Positions 23,553 to 31,918 of a stretch of DNA of 64,000 nucleotides are shown here, one piece after another (the stretch's first letter is position 1; each line of letters begins with the position of its first letter). A program made the position numbers and the translations under genes. Under the pieces are notes generated by a model. That model worked only from the letters and a program-made list of their open reading frames with translations. It searched no databases and had not been told where the DNA came from. Source of the DNA: Anaerolineales bacterium (GTDB taxonomy: Bacteria; Chloroflexota; Anaerolineae; Anaerolineales; Villigracilaceae); contig JACKAV010000001.1 of assembly GCA_020634895.1 (NCBI GenBank), forward strand, positions 1 to 64,000, written 5' to 3'.

Positions 23553-24803
23553 TCAATCCTTGGTGATCAACCGCACCTGATTATCGTAGAAGAGATAATC
23601 CCATGCCCAGTTGAACATCACCACCAGCCGGTTGCGGAAGCCGATGATGCGGTAGATGTGCAGGAAGACCCATATCACCCAGGCGATGAATCCGCTGAAC
23701 GAGATGCCGAATATGCGGGCGACCGCGGCGTTGCGTCCCACGGTTGCAAGCAGACCGGGGTCCTTGTAATGGAATGGCTTCGGTTCTTTCCCTTCCATCA
23801 TCAATCGAATATTTTTTGCGGTCGCTTTTCCCTGTTGGATGGCGACGGTCGAAAGCATGGGCAGGGGCTGACCATGCCCATTGGTGAGGAAAGCGGCGTC
23901 ACCGATGACAAAGGCTTCAGGATGCTGAGGCAGGCTCAACGTCGATGTGACGCGGACTCGTCCCATGCTGGCTTTTTCCACGTTCAGTGAGTCAATGATC
24001 TCCGAGGCTTTCGCGCCAGCCGTCCAGATCAATGTCGGCGTGTCGATGAACGAACCGCTGCCCAGCGTCACGCGCGAACCGTTGTAGTCTTCCATTTTAG
24101 TATTTAGGCGCACATCCACATTCTTGTTCTGCAACAGCCGCAGCGTGGAGTTACGAAGTTCTGCCGGGTAGGCAGGGATGAGGCTCGCGCCCGCTTCGAG
24201 CAGAATGACGCGCGCATCTTTGAGGTTAAGCTGGGGAAAATCCTTTCGCATCACATGCATGATCAACTCAGACAACGCGCCTGCCGTTTCCACACCGGTT
24301 GGACCTCCGCCGACAATGACGAAGGTCAACATGGCTTTTCGTTTTTCAGGGTCGGCTTCGTGGCTGGCTTCCTCGAACATCGAAAGCAGGTGATTGCGCG
24401 TGGTCACAGCGGTGTCGATGTCCTTGAGCTGCAAGCCGTATTTCTCCAGCGTGGTAAACCCAAAGAAATTCGTGCGCGCACCCGCGGCAGTGACGAGATA
24501 GTCATAACCAATGACCGAGCCGTTGAGCCTCACAAATTTTTCGTCGAAGTTGATCTCGGTCACTTCGCCCATTTGGAAGGTGAGATTTTTCTGCCCGCGA
24601 AAGATCGTACGCACCGGCTGCGCCACCTGCGTGGGGAGCAAACCCGCGATCGCAACCTGATAAAGAAGCGGCTGAAAAAGATGGTGGTTGTTCCTGTCGA
24701 TCAATGTGATTCGCACAGGCGCGTTCGCGAGTCCGCGTGCGGTTTCGAGCCCGGCAAAGCCTGCGCCGATAATGACGATGTGGGGGAGTTTTCCTGCGTT
24801 CAT
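23553..24803 (-). CDS. ndh: Type II NADH dehydrogenase (NDH-2)
   Basis: 416 aa flavoprotein that transfers electrons from NADH to quinone without proton pumping. The N-terminal FAD dinucleotide site is IVIIGAGFAGLETARGL (Rossmann GxGxxG), followed by LIDRNNHHLFQPLLYQVA (the quinone-site AQxPLLYQ-like segment of NDH-2). The second nucleotide site for NADH is VIVGGGPTGVETAGAL. AFVIGDAAF is the third FAD contact. The C-terminal amphipathic helix with aromatic and basic residues (near 370-410) anchors it to the membrane. It is an isolated gene. Confidence 0.92.
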   Translation of the reverse strand: MNAGKLPHIVIIGAGFAGLETARGLANAPVRITLIDRNNHHLFQPLLYQVAIAGLLPTQVAQPVRTIFRGQKNLTFQMGEVTEINFDEKFVRLNGSVIGYDYLVTAAGARTNFFGFTTLEKYGLQLKDIDTAVTTRNHLLSMFEEASHEADPEKRKAMLTFVIVGGGPTGVETAGALSELIMHVMRKDFPQLNLKDARVILLEAGASLIPAYPAELRNSTLRLLQNKNVDVRLNTKMEDYNGSRVTLGSGSFIDTPTLIWTAGAKASEIIDSLNVEKASMGRVRVTSTLSLPQHPEAFVIGDAAFLTNGHGQPLPMLSTVAIQQGKATAKNIRLMMEGKEPKPFHYKDPGLLATVGRNAAVARIFGISFSGFIAWVIWVFLHIYRIIGFRNRLVVMFNWAWDYLFYDNQVRLITKD

Positions 24804-24921
24804 GTCAACCTCTTTCTAAACTCACGACTTGTGAAATTATTCACTATTATTATAACAAAAACAGTCCAATTTGTAAACATTTTCACAATGGAATATTGGT
24901 ACTGCCTTTGGGATGAAAAAA

Positions 24922-24950
24922 CCTCCCGCTTCAAACAACGGGAGGCTTGA
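24922..24950 (-). terminator. Terminator of the arsenic operon
   Basis: CCTCCCG (24922-24928) with CGGGAGG (24939-24945), followed on the minus strand by a T-rich run. It ends the ars operon. The hairpin and its left context strongly resemble the hairpin at 28328-28358 behind the prenyltransferase gene. Confidence 0.75.
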
Positions 24951-24970
24951 TTCTAACCATTATGAGGATT

Positions 24971-26095
24971 CTACTTTGCCAGCTTTTCATCCGGCGGACA
25001 GGCTTCCTGCGCAGCCGCAAGCATTTGCGGCGAGGAACCTACATCCGTTTTGAAATATTGTTTCTGAAAGAAGGACGCCACATTGACCAGCCCGATCATC
25101 ACCGGCACTTCGATCAATGGACCGATCACTGCCGCAAACGCCGCCCCGGAACCGATGCCAAAGACTGCGACTGCAACGGCAATTGCCAATTCGAAATTGT
25201 TGCTAGCGGCTGTGAATGAAAGTGTGGTCGTCTTGGAATAATCCGCGCCGATGCTTTTGCCCATGAAGAACGAGACGAGGAACATCACCACGAAATAGAT
25301 TAAGAGCGGAATAGCGATGCGCACAACATCGAGCGGCAGTTGTACGATGACGTCACCCTTGAGCGAGAACATGACCACGATGGTGAAGAGCAGGGCGATC
25401 AACGTCAGCGGACTGATTTTCGGCACGAAGACTTGGTGATACCAATCCCTGCCTTTGGCACGGACAAGGAACAGGCGTGTAAAGAATCCCGCCAGGAATG
25501 GAATGCCAAGATAAATGAAAACACTTTTCGCGATCTCGCTGATGGTAATGTCCACGATGCTGCCTGTCATGCCGAACCATGTCGGCAGGACGGTGATGAA
25601 GATATAGGCATACACGCTGTAGAACAAGACTTGAAATACGCTGTTGAATGCGACCAGTCCCGCCGCGTATTCGGTGTCGCCTTTGGCAAGTTCATTCCAC
25701 ACAATGACCATCGCGATACAGCGCGCCAACCCGATAAGGATCAAGCCGGTCATGTATTCGGGATATCCGCGCAAAAAGGTGATCGCCAATACGAACATCA
25801 AGATTGGACCAATCACCCAATTTTGCAGCAGCGAGAGCCCCAAGATTTTCCAGTTGCGGAAGACATCGCCCAATTCATCGTAATGGACTTTTGCCAGCGG
25901 CGGGTACATCATCAGGATCAAACCGATAGCGATGGGAATATTCGTCGTCCCTACGGAGACTGCTGTGTTGAAATCGGCAACAGCTTTGGGAAATAGAAAA
26001 CCGATGCCAACGCCAACCGCCATGGCAAGAAAAATCCACAGCGTCAGATAGCGGTCGAGAAAAGAAAGTCCCTTGCGGTTTTCTTTTGCCATCAT
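24971..26095 (-). CDS. acr3: Arsenite efflux transporter, ACR3 family
   Basis: 374 aa with about ten membrane helices. The ACR3 features include FLDRYLTLWIFLAMAVGVGIG at the start, LILMMYPPLAKV, LIGLARCIAMVIVWNELAKG (with the conserved Cys in TM4, which binds arsenite), and SFTAASNNFELAIAVAVAVFG. It exports As(III) using the proton gradient. The first ATG (26095) overlaps the arsC stop (ATGA); a second ATG follows directly at 26092. It is the last gene of the ars operon. Confidence 0.95.
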   Translation of the reverse strand: MMAKENRKGLSFLDRYLTLWIFLAMAVGVGIGFLFPKAVADFNTAVSVGTTNIPIAIGLILMMYPPLAKVHYDELGDVFRNWKILGLSLLQNWVIGPILMFVLAITFLRGYPEYMTGLILIGLARCIAMVIVWNELAKGDTEYAAGLVAFNSVFQVLFYSVYAYIFITVLPTWFGMTGSIVDITISEIAKSVFIYLGIPFLAGFFTRLFLVRAKGRDWYHQVFVPKISPLTLIALLFTIVVMFSLKGDVIVQLPLDVVRIAIPLLIYFVVMFLVSFFMGKSIGADYSKTTTLSFTAASNNFELAIAVAVAVFGIGSGAAFAAVIGPLIEVPVMIGLVNVASFFQKQYFKTDVGSSPQMLAAAQEACPPDEKLAK

Positions 26096-26487
26096 GCCTC
26101 TTTGAGCAGCGCCAGCATTATTTTTTCGATATCGTCACGCACGGCGCGGAAGTCGTTTATGTCGTCGGTCTTTGCGGGGTCGGGGAAACTGTGATGCAGT
26201 TTCTTCCCTTTCCCCAACCAGACAGGACATTCCTCCGCCGCCGAATCGCAGACCGTGACAACGAGATCGAAGTCCTGACCTTTGAATTCATCTGCAAGCT
26301 TCGATCTTCCCTCGTGCTGGATGCCAATCTCTGCGAGCGCCTCCAACGCCTTTGGGTGGACGTAACCTGCCGGTTTCGTCCCTGCGCTGACGGCTTGCCA
26401 CTCGGCTCCCATCCGCGCATTGACGATGGCTTCCGCCATTTGTGAACGGCATGAATTCCCCGTACAAAGGAACAGGACTCTTTTCAT
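26092..26487 (-). CDS. arsC: Arsenate reductase, thioredoxin-coupled (LMW phosphatase fold)
   Basis: 131 aa. It reduces As(V) to As(III). The P-loop VLFLCTGNSCRSQMAEA carries Cys10 and Cys15, with the second pair of the relay in VVTVCDSAAEECPVW (Cys near 80 and 87) and HHSFPDPAK with the catalytic Asp. This is the thioredoxin-dependent type of Staphylococcus and Bacillus, so the small thioredoxin-like protein encoded just upstream may recycle it. The ATG of the downstream acr3 overlaps its stop codon. Confidence 0.95.
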   Translation of the reverse strand: MKRVLFLCTGNSCRSQMAEAIVNARMGAEWQAVSAGTKPAGYVHPKALEALAEIGIQHEGRSKLADEFKGQDFDLVVTVCDSAAEECPVWLGKGKKLHHSFPDPAKTDDINDFRAVRDDIEKIMLALLKEA

Positions 26488-26537
26488 AATGCTCTCTCCT
26501 CATTAAAAGTTGTATTTAAATTGTGTTGGTAATTTTT

Positions 26538-26789
26538 TTATACTGTTTCAAGCGCGTTGGCGATCCACGTTGTGACTTCCGCAGAAGAAGGAATTCGCCC
26601 TGACGAGACGACCTTCTCGTTGACGACCAGCCCCGGCGTGGACATGATGTTGTACGCCATGATGTCGGGATACTCCGTCACTTTGATGACCTCCGCCTGG
26701 ATCCCCATCTGCTCGACAACCTGATGAGCAATCGCTTCCAACTTTTTGCAGTTTGCACATCCCGAACCAAGAACTTTGATAGTTAACAT
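26538..26789 (-). CDS. Thioredoxin-like small disulfide protein
   Basis: 83 aa from the ATG at 26789, placed after TGGAGAAAAC; a longer frame up to 26870 would overlap the permease gene. A compact redox-active disulfide protein: KVLGSGCANCKKLEAIAHQV has the CxxC (GCANC), and IMSTPGLVVNEKVVSSGRIP has the cis-Pro loop. Proteins of this type often sit beside metal or arsenic permeases, where they may donate electrons to ArsC or handle metal thiolates. It lies between the permease and arsC in one operon. Confidence 0.9.
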   Translation of the reverse strand: MLTIKVLGSGCANCKKLEAIAHQVVEQMGIQAEVIKVTEYPDIMAYNIMSTPGLVVNEKVVSSGRIPSSAEVTTWIANALETV

Positions 26790-26811
26790 GTTTTCTCCAA
26801 AATGATTTGAA

Positions 26812-27858
26812 TTACAAGACCAGATTGAACAGATACCCCGTGAAGATGATTGCCACGGCAATAACTGCAAAGAATACGACCAACAGCGGCGTTTTCAGCA
26901 CGCGTTTAAGGATCACTGCCTCGGGCAGGCTCAAGCCAATGACTGACATCATGAACGCCAAAGCCGTTCCGACAGATGCGCCCTTTTCGATCAATGTGCC
27001 GACGATGGGGACAATTCCTGCCGCGTTGGAGTAGAGCGGAATTCCAAGCAGTACCGCCGCTGGAACCGACCACCATACGTTCGCTCCCAAAATGGAAGCC
27101 AGCGCGTCTTCGGGAACATAACCATGAATGCCTGCTCCGACAGCAATGCCAATGACCACATACAGCCAAACCTTGCCGACGATCTCCTTGACCGACCCCC
27201 ACGCGCGTTCGACCCGGTCAGCCCATGTCAGTTTTTCTTCTTCCACATCCACTTTGCGATGAACCTTCCAGACGAAATCAGCGACATGCTTTTCCATCTT
27301 GAGCCGCCCAATGATGAAACCGGCGATGATGGCAACGGTCAAGCCGGAGGCGACGTAGAGTCCCGCCACTTTCCAGCCGAAGAGTCCGAACAGCAAAATG
27401 ACAGCCACTTCGTTGATGGTCGGTGCGGCAATGAGAAAAGAGAAGGTCACTCCGAGCGGAATGCCCGCTTCCACGAAGCCGATGAAGAGTGGAACCGCCG
27501 AACAGGAACAGAACGGCGTGACGATTCCCAGCATGGCGGCAAAGATATTGCCAACGCCTTCGCGTTTTCCGCCGAGCAGGGCGCGCGTCCGTTCGGGACT
27601 GAAGAATGTGCGGACAATCGAAATGAGAAAGACCATGCCGGAGAGCAGAAGCAGGATCTTTGGCACATCGTAAAGAAAGAAGGCAAGCGACTCGCCAAGA
27701 TGTGAATCCGCCGCGAGGCCAAGCGCTTCGTAGGCGATCCAATTCGCCAGCGGTTGGATGAGGTTATAAGCAACCAGCCAAAATACAAGGGCGGCTGCCA
27801 GAATGAAGAACGTTCTTTTATTGGGTTGAGGTATAGAAGGGGAGGTGAGTGTGGTCAT
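26812..27858 (-). CDS. ArsP-like permease (DUF318 family)
   Basis: 348 aa with about ten membrane helices. Members export organoarsenicals or trivalent arsenicals. Signature motifs: TPFCSCSAVPLFIGF (Cys-Ser-Cys pattern in the first half), AAPTINEVAVILLF, and in the second half GIPLYSNAAGIVPIVG and SLPEAVILKRV. A long basic cytoplasmic loop (RLKMEKHVADFVWKVHRK) divides the halves. It directly follows arsR (3-bp gap), so it is the first structural gene of the operon. Transport of methylated arsenic is the best guess. Confidence 0.88.
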   Translation of the reverse strand: MTTLTSPSIPQPNKRTFFILAAALVFWLVAYNLIQPLANWIAYEALGLAADSHLGESLAFFLYDVPKILLLLSGMVFLISIVRTFFSPERTRALLGGKREGVGNIFAAMLGIVTPFCSCSAVPLFIGFVEAGIPLGVTFSFLIAAPTINEVAVILLFGLFGWKVAGLYVASGLTVAIIAGFIIGRLKMEKHVADFVWKVHRKVDVEEEKLTWADRVERAWGSVKEIVGKVWLYVVIGIAVGAGIHGYVPEDALASILGANVWWSVPAAVLLGIPLYSNAAGIVPIVGTLIEKGASVGTALAFMMSVIGLSLPEAVILKRVLKTPLLVVFFAVIAVAIIFTGYLFNLVL

Positions 27859-27861
27859 GTT

Positions 27862-28257
27862 TTATAAACTCGAAGCGGGAATGATCGCAGGCGTGCAGTG
27901 CGGACATGCGCACGATGGATACGTCTGCGTGTTGATGAGGGAAGAAACGGATTCGGCGGCGAGTCCGCTTAGGGAGGCGGATGCAGTGATCAGGTCCAGC
28001 AGGGAGGCGTCTTTCAAGCTGTAATACACATAACGCCCCTCGCGGCGGTCCCGCAAAATATCCGCTTTGCGGAGCGCCATCAAATGCTGCGAGATATATG
28101 CCTGCCGCCATCCGAGCGCCGTCTCAAGGTGACAGACGCAGGCTTCCCCTTTGCCGATGGCGAGCAAAATGGCGATGCGCTGCGGCGAGGCGATGATGTT
28201 CAACGGCGCCGCGAGCTTTTTGGAAATGTCGTGAATGGGTTGTTTTTTCATATTCAA
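27862..28257 (-). CDS. arsR: ArsR-family repressor
   Basis: 131 aa. The winged helix-turn-helix is built from ASPQRIAILLAIGKGEACVCH, AYISQHLMALRKADIL (recognition helix) and RREGRYVYYSLKD (wing). The metal site differs from the classical CVC motif in the recognition helix: cysteines are at EACVCHLE (about 40-42) and in a C-terminal CACPHC cluster, which suggests a different arsenite or antimonite site. The second ATG (28251) is equally possible. A perfect 8-8 bp palindrome lies about 25 bp upstream. Confidence 0.9.
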   Translation of the reverse strand: MNMKKQPIHDISKKLAAPLNIIASPQRIAILLAIGKGEACVCHLETALGWRQAYISQHLMALRKADILRDRREGRYVYYSLKDASLLDLITASASLSGLAAESVSSLINTQTYPSCACPHCTPAIIPASSL

Positions 28258-28281
28258 AAACCTGAATGTATTATAGCGTAT

Positions 28282-28301
28282 ATATTCAAAATATTGAATA
28301 T
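28282..28301 (-). promoter_or_regulatory. ArsR operator
   Basis: ATATTCAA, 4 nt, TTGAATAT is a perfect palindrome, the form typical of ArsR-family operators (ATTCAA-N-TTGAAT). It lies 25-45 bp upstream of arsR, so binding would block the promoter of the arsenic operon. Confidence 0.8.
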
Positions 28302-28327
28302 GACATTAAGCCTGTTTTAAATGCAAA

Positions 28328-28358
28328 ACTCTCCCGCCGCTTCGAACGACGGGAGAGT
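28328..28358 (-). terminator. Terminator downstream of the prenyltransferase gene
   Basis: ACTCTCCCG (28328-28336) with CGGGAGAGT (28350-28358), followed on the minus strand by TTTTGC. Its stem, loop (CCGCTTCGAA) and downstream bases resemble the ars operon terminator at 24922-24950. Confidence 0.75.
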
Positions 28359-28381
28359 TGATACTGACCATTCGGCGGGGA

Positions 28382-29401
28382 CTACCGCCAGAAATTCTGC
28401 GTCATCGGCAGGGTGCGGATGATGATATCGAGCAGCAAGCCGACCATGAAGTACATGCCGAAGGCGCGGTTGTTGTAGAAGCCGTAGCCGACGAAATACA
28501 GGGGCCAGCCGACCTGACCTTCAGGCGCTTTTTCGGGTTTCGGTTTCAGGAAGAAGGGATAAACGCGCAGGAACGTGGGCAGCGCAAAAAGGACGATCGC
28601 CATAACGGGGGTGAAGAATTTGATGAAGATCAAATATGCGGTGAGAAAGTAGGGAATGGCCATCATGGCAAGTACGGTATAGCGTGACGCCTTTTCACCG
28701 ATGACGACCGGCAGGGTATGGATGTTCTTTTCCTTGTCTTTTTCGAGCTTATCGATGTGCTTGCCGAAGATCACGGTTGTGACGCCGAGGGCATACGGCA
28801 GACAGGCAAGGACGACGTTCCAGTTCCATTGGTGCGCGAGGACGTAATAGCCGCCGCCGATCATCAGGGGACCCCAAACTAAAAGGACAGCCACTTCACC
28901 GAGGGCGATGTATTTGAGGGGCCATGTATAAAAGAGGACGAAGAATGCGCCCGCTCCAAGCAGTATCCAGACCATTGGGTCGCCGGAGCTGAAGAAAATC
29001 AGGTAAATTCCCGCCACAAGCGCGAGCAGACCAGTCACGGCAAAATAGGTGAGGTGCTGACGCGGGGTCAACAATCCGCTGGCGATGGGCTGCGCGCCGT
29101 AGATGTTGCGGTAGTAATTATCCTTGTCCACGCCGCGGACGAAGTCGGTGTAGTCGTTGAAGATGTTGTTGCTGGCGTGTGCCATGATGAGACCGAATAC
29201 CAGCGCCAGCCACGGCAGAAATTCAAAGGATCCGTCGCGCCAGGCGAACAGTCCCGCCAGCGCCGCGGAGATAAAGGTCATGATGAGAACCGCCGCACGA
29301 GTGGAGATGAGCCATCGTGAGATGATATCCAGCCCATCCCATTCCTCCTTTGAGACTTCGGGAATTACGTTTAATGCTTTCTTCCACATTGCAAAGTTCA
29401 T
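28382..29401 (-). CDS. UbiA-family prenyltransferase
   Basis: 339 aa with about nine membrane helices. The first Asp-rich prenyl-diphosphate site is NNIFNDYTDFVRGVDKD (near 80-96), and the second is in FGKHIDKLEKDKEKN. This is the MenA/UbiA superfamily that joins an isoprenoid chain to an aromatic acceptor. Together with its neighbourhood (no chlorophyll genes) it most likely serves quinone synthesis (menaquinone), but cofactor or lipid synthesis cannot be excluded. It is a single gene with its own terminator, and GGAGAG lies 6-8 nt before the ATG. Confidence 0.85.
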   Translation of the reverse strand: MNFAMWKKALNVIPEVSKEEWDGLDIISRWLISTRAAVLIMTFISAALAGLFAWRDGSFEFLPWLALVFGLIMAHASNNIFNDYTDFVRGVDKDNYYRNIYGAQPIASGLLTPRQHLTYFAVTGLLALVAGIYLIFFSSGDPMVWILLGAGAFFVLFYTWPLKYIALGEVAVLLVWGPLMIGGGYYVLAHQWNWNVVLACLPYALGVTTVIFGKHIDKLEKDKEKNIHTLPVVIGEKASRYTVLAMMAIPYFLTAYLIFIKFFTPVMAIVLFALPTFLRVYPFFLKPKPEKAPEGQVGWPLYFVGYGFYNNRAFGMYFMVGLLLDIIIRTLPMTQNFWR

Positions 29402-29449
29402 GATTTCTCTCCTTATAAGGTTTTGGGGATTATAACCAATTCAACTATA

Positions 29450-29476
29450 AAACCGCCTTATAACAGGCGGTTTGGG
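29450..29476 (-). terminator. Terminator downstream of rarD
   Basis: AAACCGCC with GGCGGTTT around TTATAACA (29450-29473), followed by T-rich DNA. It lies between the prenyltransferase start and the rarD 3' end and acts on minus-strand transcription from rarD. Confidence 0.65.
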
Positions 29477-29573
29477 TTTACGTAGATTTTGGTAAATTCG
29501 TGAAATCCGCGGCAATGATCTTTTCTTTTGCTTTTGAGTCTCAAGACAGCAACTTGAGTTACTGAAAAAACTT

Positions 29574-30473
29574 TTACCCTTCCCCAAGTTCGGGAATGGG
29601 TTCCACTGGATTGCGGCGGGCTATGATGTTTTCAGCCGCAAAGATGACCAGCGCCACCCAGACGATACTAAAGCCGATCAAATGATTATGATCGAACGGT
29701 TCCTTATAGATGAATACGCCGATGAGGAATTGAAAAGTGGGAGCGAGATACTGCAAGATGCCGACCATGTTCAAGGGGATTTGCTTGGCGGCAGAGGCGA
29801 ACATCAGCAGCGGAATCGTTGTGACGATACCGGCTCCAATGAGGAGAATGTCCACGATAGCGCCGTCATGCAAAAAGGCGCCGGAACCGTTCGTCTGCAC
29901 GAAGGTCAGGTAGATCAGGGCGATGGGGAAGACGATGCCTGTTTCGAGAGTCAGCCCGTAGACGGAGCCGAGCGGCGAGAGCTTCTTGACCAATCCATAC
30001 AAGCCGAAGGAGACTGCCAGCGAAAGCGCGATCCACGGGAGATGCCCGTACGTGACGGTCAGATAGATCACGCCGATGGTTGCGATTCCCACCGGCAGCC
30101 ATTGCATGGGACGTAATTTTTCGCGCAAAAAAAGCACCCCGAACGATACGCTCAAAAGCGGGTTGATGAAATACCCGAGGCTGGTTTCGACGATGAAGCC
30201 TGCGTTCACACCCCACACGTAGATCAACCAGTTGATGGAAAGCAGCACTCCTGCAATGGCATAAATGCCCAGCGTTTTGCGATTGAAAGAAACGGAGCGG
30301 AAATTATTCCACTGTTTGGTTGCGAGGATATAGATCAATAACAAAATAAATGACCAGCCAATACGATGTCCGATCACTTGCAAGGCTGGAACTTCGTGCA
30401 AAAACTTCCAATAGATGGGGAAGAACCCCCACATCGCGTAGGCGGCAATTCCATACCAAATGCCTTTATTCAT
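29574..30473 (-). CDS. rarD: EamA-type transporter, RarD-like
   Basis: 299 aa with ten membrane helices in two five-helix repeats (drug/metabolite transporter superfamily). RarD hallmarks: GIWYGIAAYAMWGFFPIYWK at the start, VIGHRIGWSFILLL, GVNAGFIVETSLGYFINPL, and ASAAKQIPLNMVGILQYLAPT. RarD-type carriers are linked to amino acid or antibiotic-related export, but the substrate is unproven. It is followed on its 5' side by a hairpin near 30521-30548. Confidence 0.88.
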   Translation of the reverse strand: MNKGIWYGIAAYAMWGFFPIYWKFLHEVPALQVIGHRIGWSFILLLIYILATKQWNNFRSVSFNRKTLGIYAIAGVLLSINWLIYVWGVNAGFIVETSLGYFINPLLSVSFGVLFLREKLRPMQWLPVGIATIGVIYLTVTYGHLPWIALSLAVSFGLYGLVKKLSPLGSVYGLTLETGIVFPIALIYLTFVQTNGSGAFLHDGAIVDILLIGAGIVTTIPLLMFASAAKQIPLNMVGILQYLAPTFQFLIGVFIYKEPFDHNHLIGFSIVWVALVIFAAENIIARRNPVEPIPELGEG

Positions 30474-30520
30474 AATTCTCCAAATTCTGATAAAGATCCA
30501 AAAGTGTCACCATAAATTAA

Positions 30521-30548
30521 GTCTCAAGGGGCTGCATATCCTTGAGAC
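30521..30548 (-). terminator. Hairpin between the kinase and rarD genes
   Basis: GTCTCAAGG (30521-30529) with CCTTGAGAC (30540-30548), perfect 9-bp stem with a 10-nt loop. It lies behind the kinase gene 3' end and in front of rarD on the minus strand, so it likely separates the two units. Confidence 0.6.
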
Positions 30549-30588
30549 TTTGATGATTGTAGCAAAGACCAACGGTTTGGGCAGTTTC

Positions 30589-31419
30589 TTACAGTTTCCT
30601 CAGGAACCATTTTCCCGAAGCGACCTCGTTCACATCCCGCGCGAACTCACCGGCGGTGGGATAGCGATCAGCAGGGTCCTTTGCCATCGCTTTTGAGACG
30701 ACCTCCTGCCACACGGAAGGGATGTTCTCCTTGATCGTGCGGATATCCGGAACGGGCTGTTCCAAATGCGCATTGATCAATGCCGTGGTCGAATTGCTGG
30801 AGAAGGGAAGCTGTCCGGTCAGCAAACGATATAAGGTCACGCCCAGAGCATAGACATCCGAGCGTCCGTCCACGTGATTGCCCTGCGATTGTTCCGGGCT
30901 CATATAAGCGGGCGTCCCGACCAGCCAATCGCCGTCCTCATCCGAAAAGGACTTCGAAGTTGCGATCCCAAAATCGGAGAGAAAAGCTTCGCCGGATGAG
31001 TCGAACAAAATATTGGACGGCTTGATATCGCGGTGGATGATGCCTTTTGCATGAGCCGCATCGAGCGCTTCTGCAACACGTTTCAGGATGTGACCCATTT
31101 CTGTCATTTTGATGTCTTCCTTATTGAGCCGCTCCTGCAGGCTTCCGCCCGACATGTAGCGCATAACGATATAGGGCTGCTGTCCATGCCAGCCGAAATC
31201 ATAGATGGGCACAATGCAGGGATGTTCCAAGGCTGCGATGACCTCAGCCTCGTTCTGGAAAAAATCGCGGTAGATCTCATCCAGCGTGCGGCTGTACATC
31301 AAAATTTTGACGATAACCTGTCTCTGAATGTAGGGGTCTTTTGCAAGAATGATCACTCCCATGCCGCCTGTGGTCAATTCAGATTCGATCTCATACCGTC
31401 CAATTTTTGATGCGTTCAT
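30589..31419 (-). CDS. Soluble Ser/Thr protein kinase
   Basis: 276 aa consisting of a bare Hanks-type kinase domain. Motifs: the Gly loop TTGGMGVII, Lys in VIVKIL, HRDIKPSN (catalytic loop), DFG in FLSDFGIATS, and GTPAYMSPEQSQG (activation loop end with APE-like SPE). No transmembrane or sensor domain (such as PASTA) follows, in contrast to most bacterial kinases of this class. It phosphorylates Ser or Thr of unknown targets. The gene follows a DUF2203 gene by 46 bp and may be cotranscribed. Confidence 0.92.
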   Translation of the reverse strand: MNASKIGRYEIESELTTGGMGVIILAKDPYIQRQVIVKILMYSRTLDEIYRDFFQNEAEVIAALEHPCIVPIYDFGWHGQQPYIVMRYMSGGSLQERLNKEDIKMTEMGHILKRVAEALDAAHAKGIIHRDIKPSNILFDSSGEAFLSDFGIATSKSFSDEDGDWLVGTPAYMSPEQSQGNHVDGRSDVYALGVTLYRLLTGQLPFSSNSTTALINAHLEQPVPDIRTIKENIPSVWQEVVSKAMAKDPADRYPTAGEFARDVNEVASGKWFLRKL

Positions 31420-31465
31420 CGCTGTTCTCCGAAGGTTTCAATGAAATAAATTTGATTACGGATCA

Positions 31466-31849
31466 TTATTCCCAATCGATGGGCTGACGCCCTGCAAAAC
31501 CCGCCTCAACCTCATGCCAGAACTGGATACTCTCCTCGTCATATTGCCAGCACAGGAGAACGACCCTGCCATTGTGTACGGCAGGAAAATCGATCAGACC
31601 TGTGGACAAATCCTTGACTTCGATATTCATATCTTGAATGCGATGGAGGATCGCGTCCAGCTTGTCAAAGTCCGGCAGGATCTTGCTCAACGCCGGGTTT
31701 CCGCCATTGCCCGCAGATTTCTCCACCACCGACCATATCTCCGGCTGGTGTTCGCGGATGCGCGTCGCGATCTCCATCAACTCTTTGATCATCGGGCGCA
31801 CAACTTCCAGTAAATTGTTGGCTTCAAGCGGGGTGTAATACTTGGGCAT
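31466..31849 (-). CDS. DUF2203 family protein
   Basis: 127 aa from the ATG at 31849; a longer frame to 31879 starts with an unlikely segment. YYTPLEANNLLEVVRPMIKELMEIATRIREHQPEIWSVV is helical and resembles the DUF2203 family, with the C-terminal AVHNGRVVLLCWQYDEESIQFWHEVEAGFAGRQPI as its most conserved part. The function is unknown. It lies behind copA and before the kinase gene. Confidence 0.8.
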   Translation of the reverse strand: MPKYYTPLEANNLLEVVRPMIKELMEIATRIREHQPEIWSVVEKSAGNGGNPALSKILPDFDKLDAILHRIQDMNIEVKDLSTGLIDFPAVHNGRVVLLCWQYDEESIQFWHEVEAGFAGRQPIDWE

Positions 31850-31918
31850 TGGGAAAGTATAACGGAAACAGGTAGACACGTAAACACGTATCTACCTGCC
31901 AATGGTTTTACATTCTAT

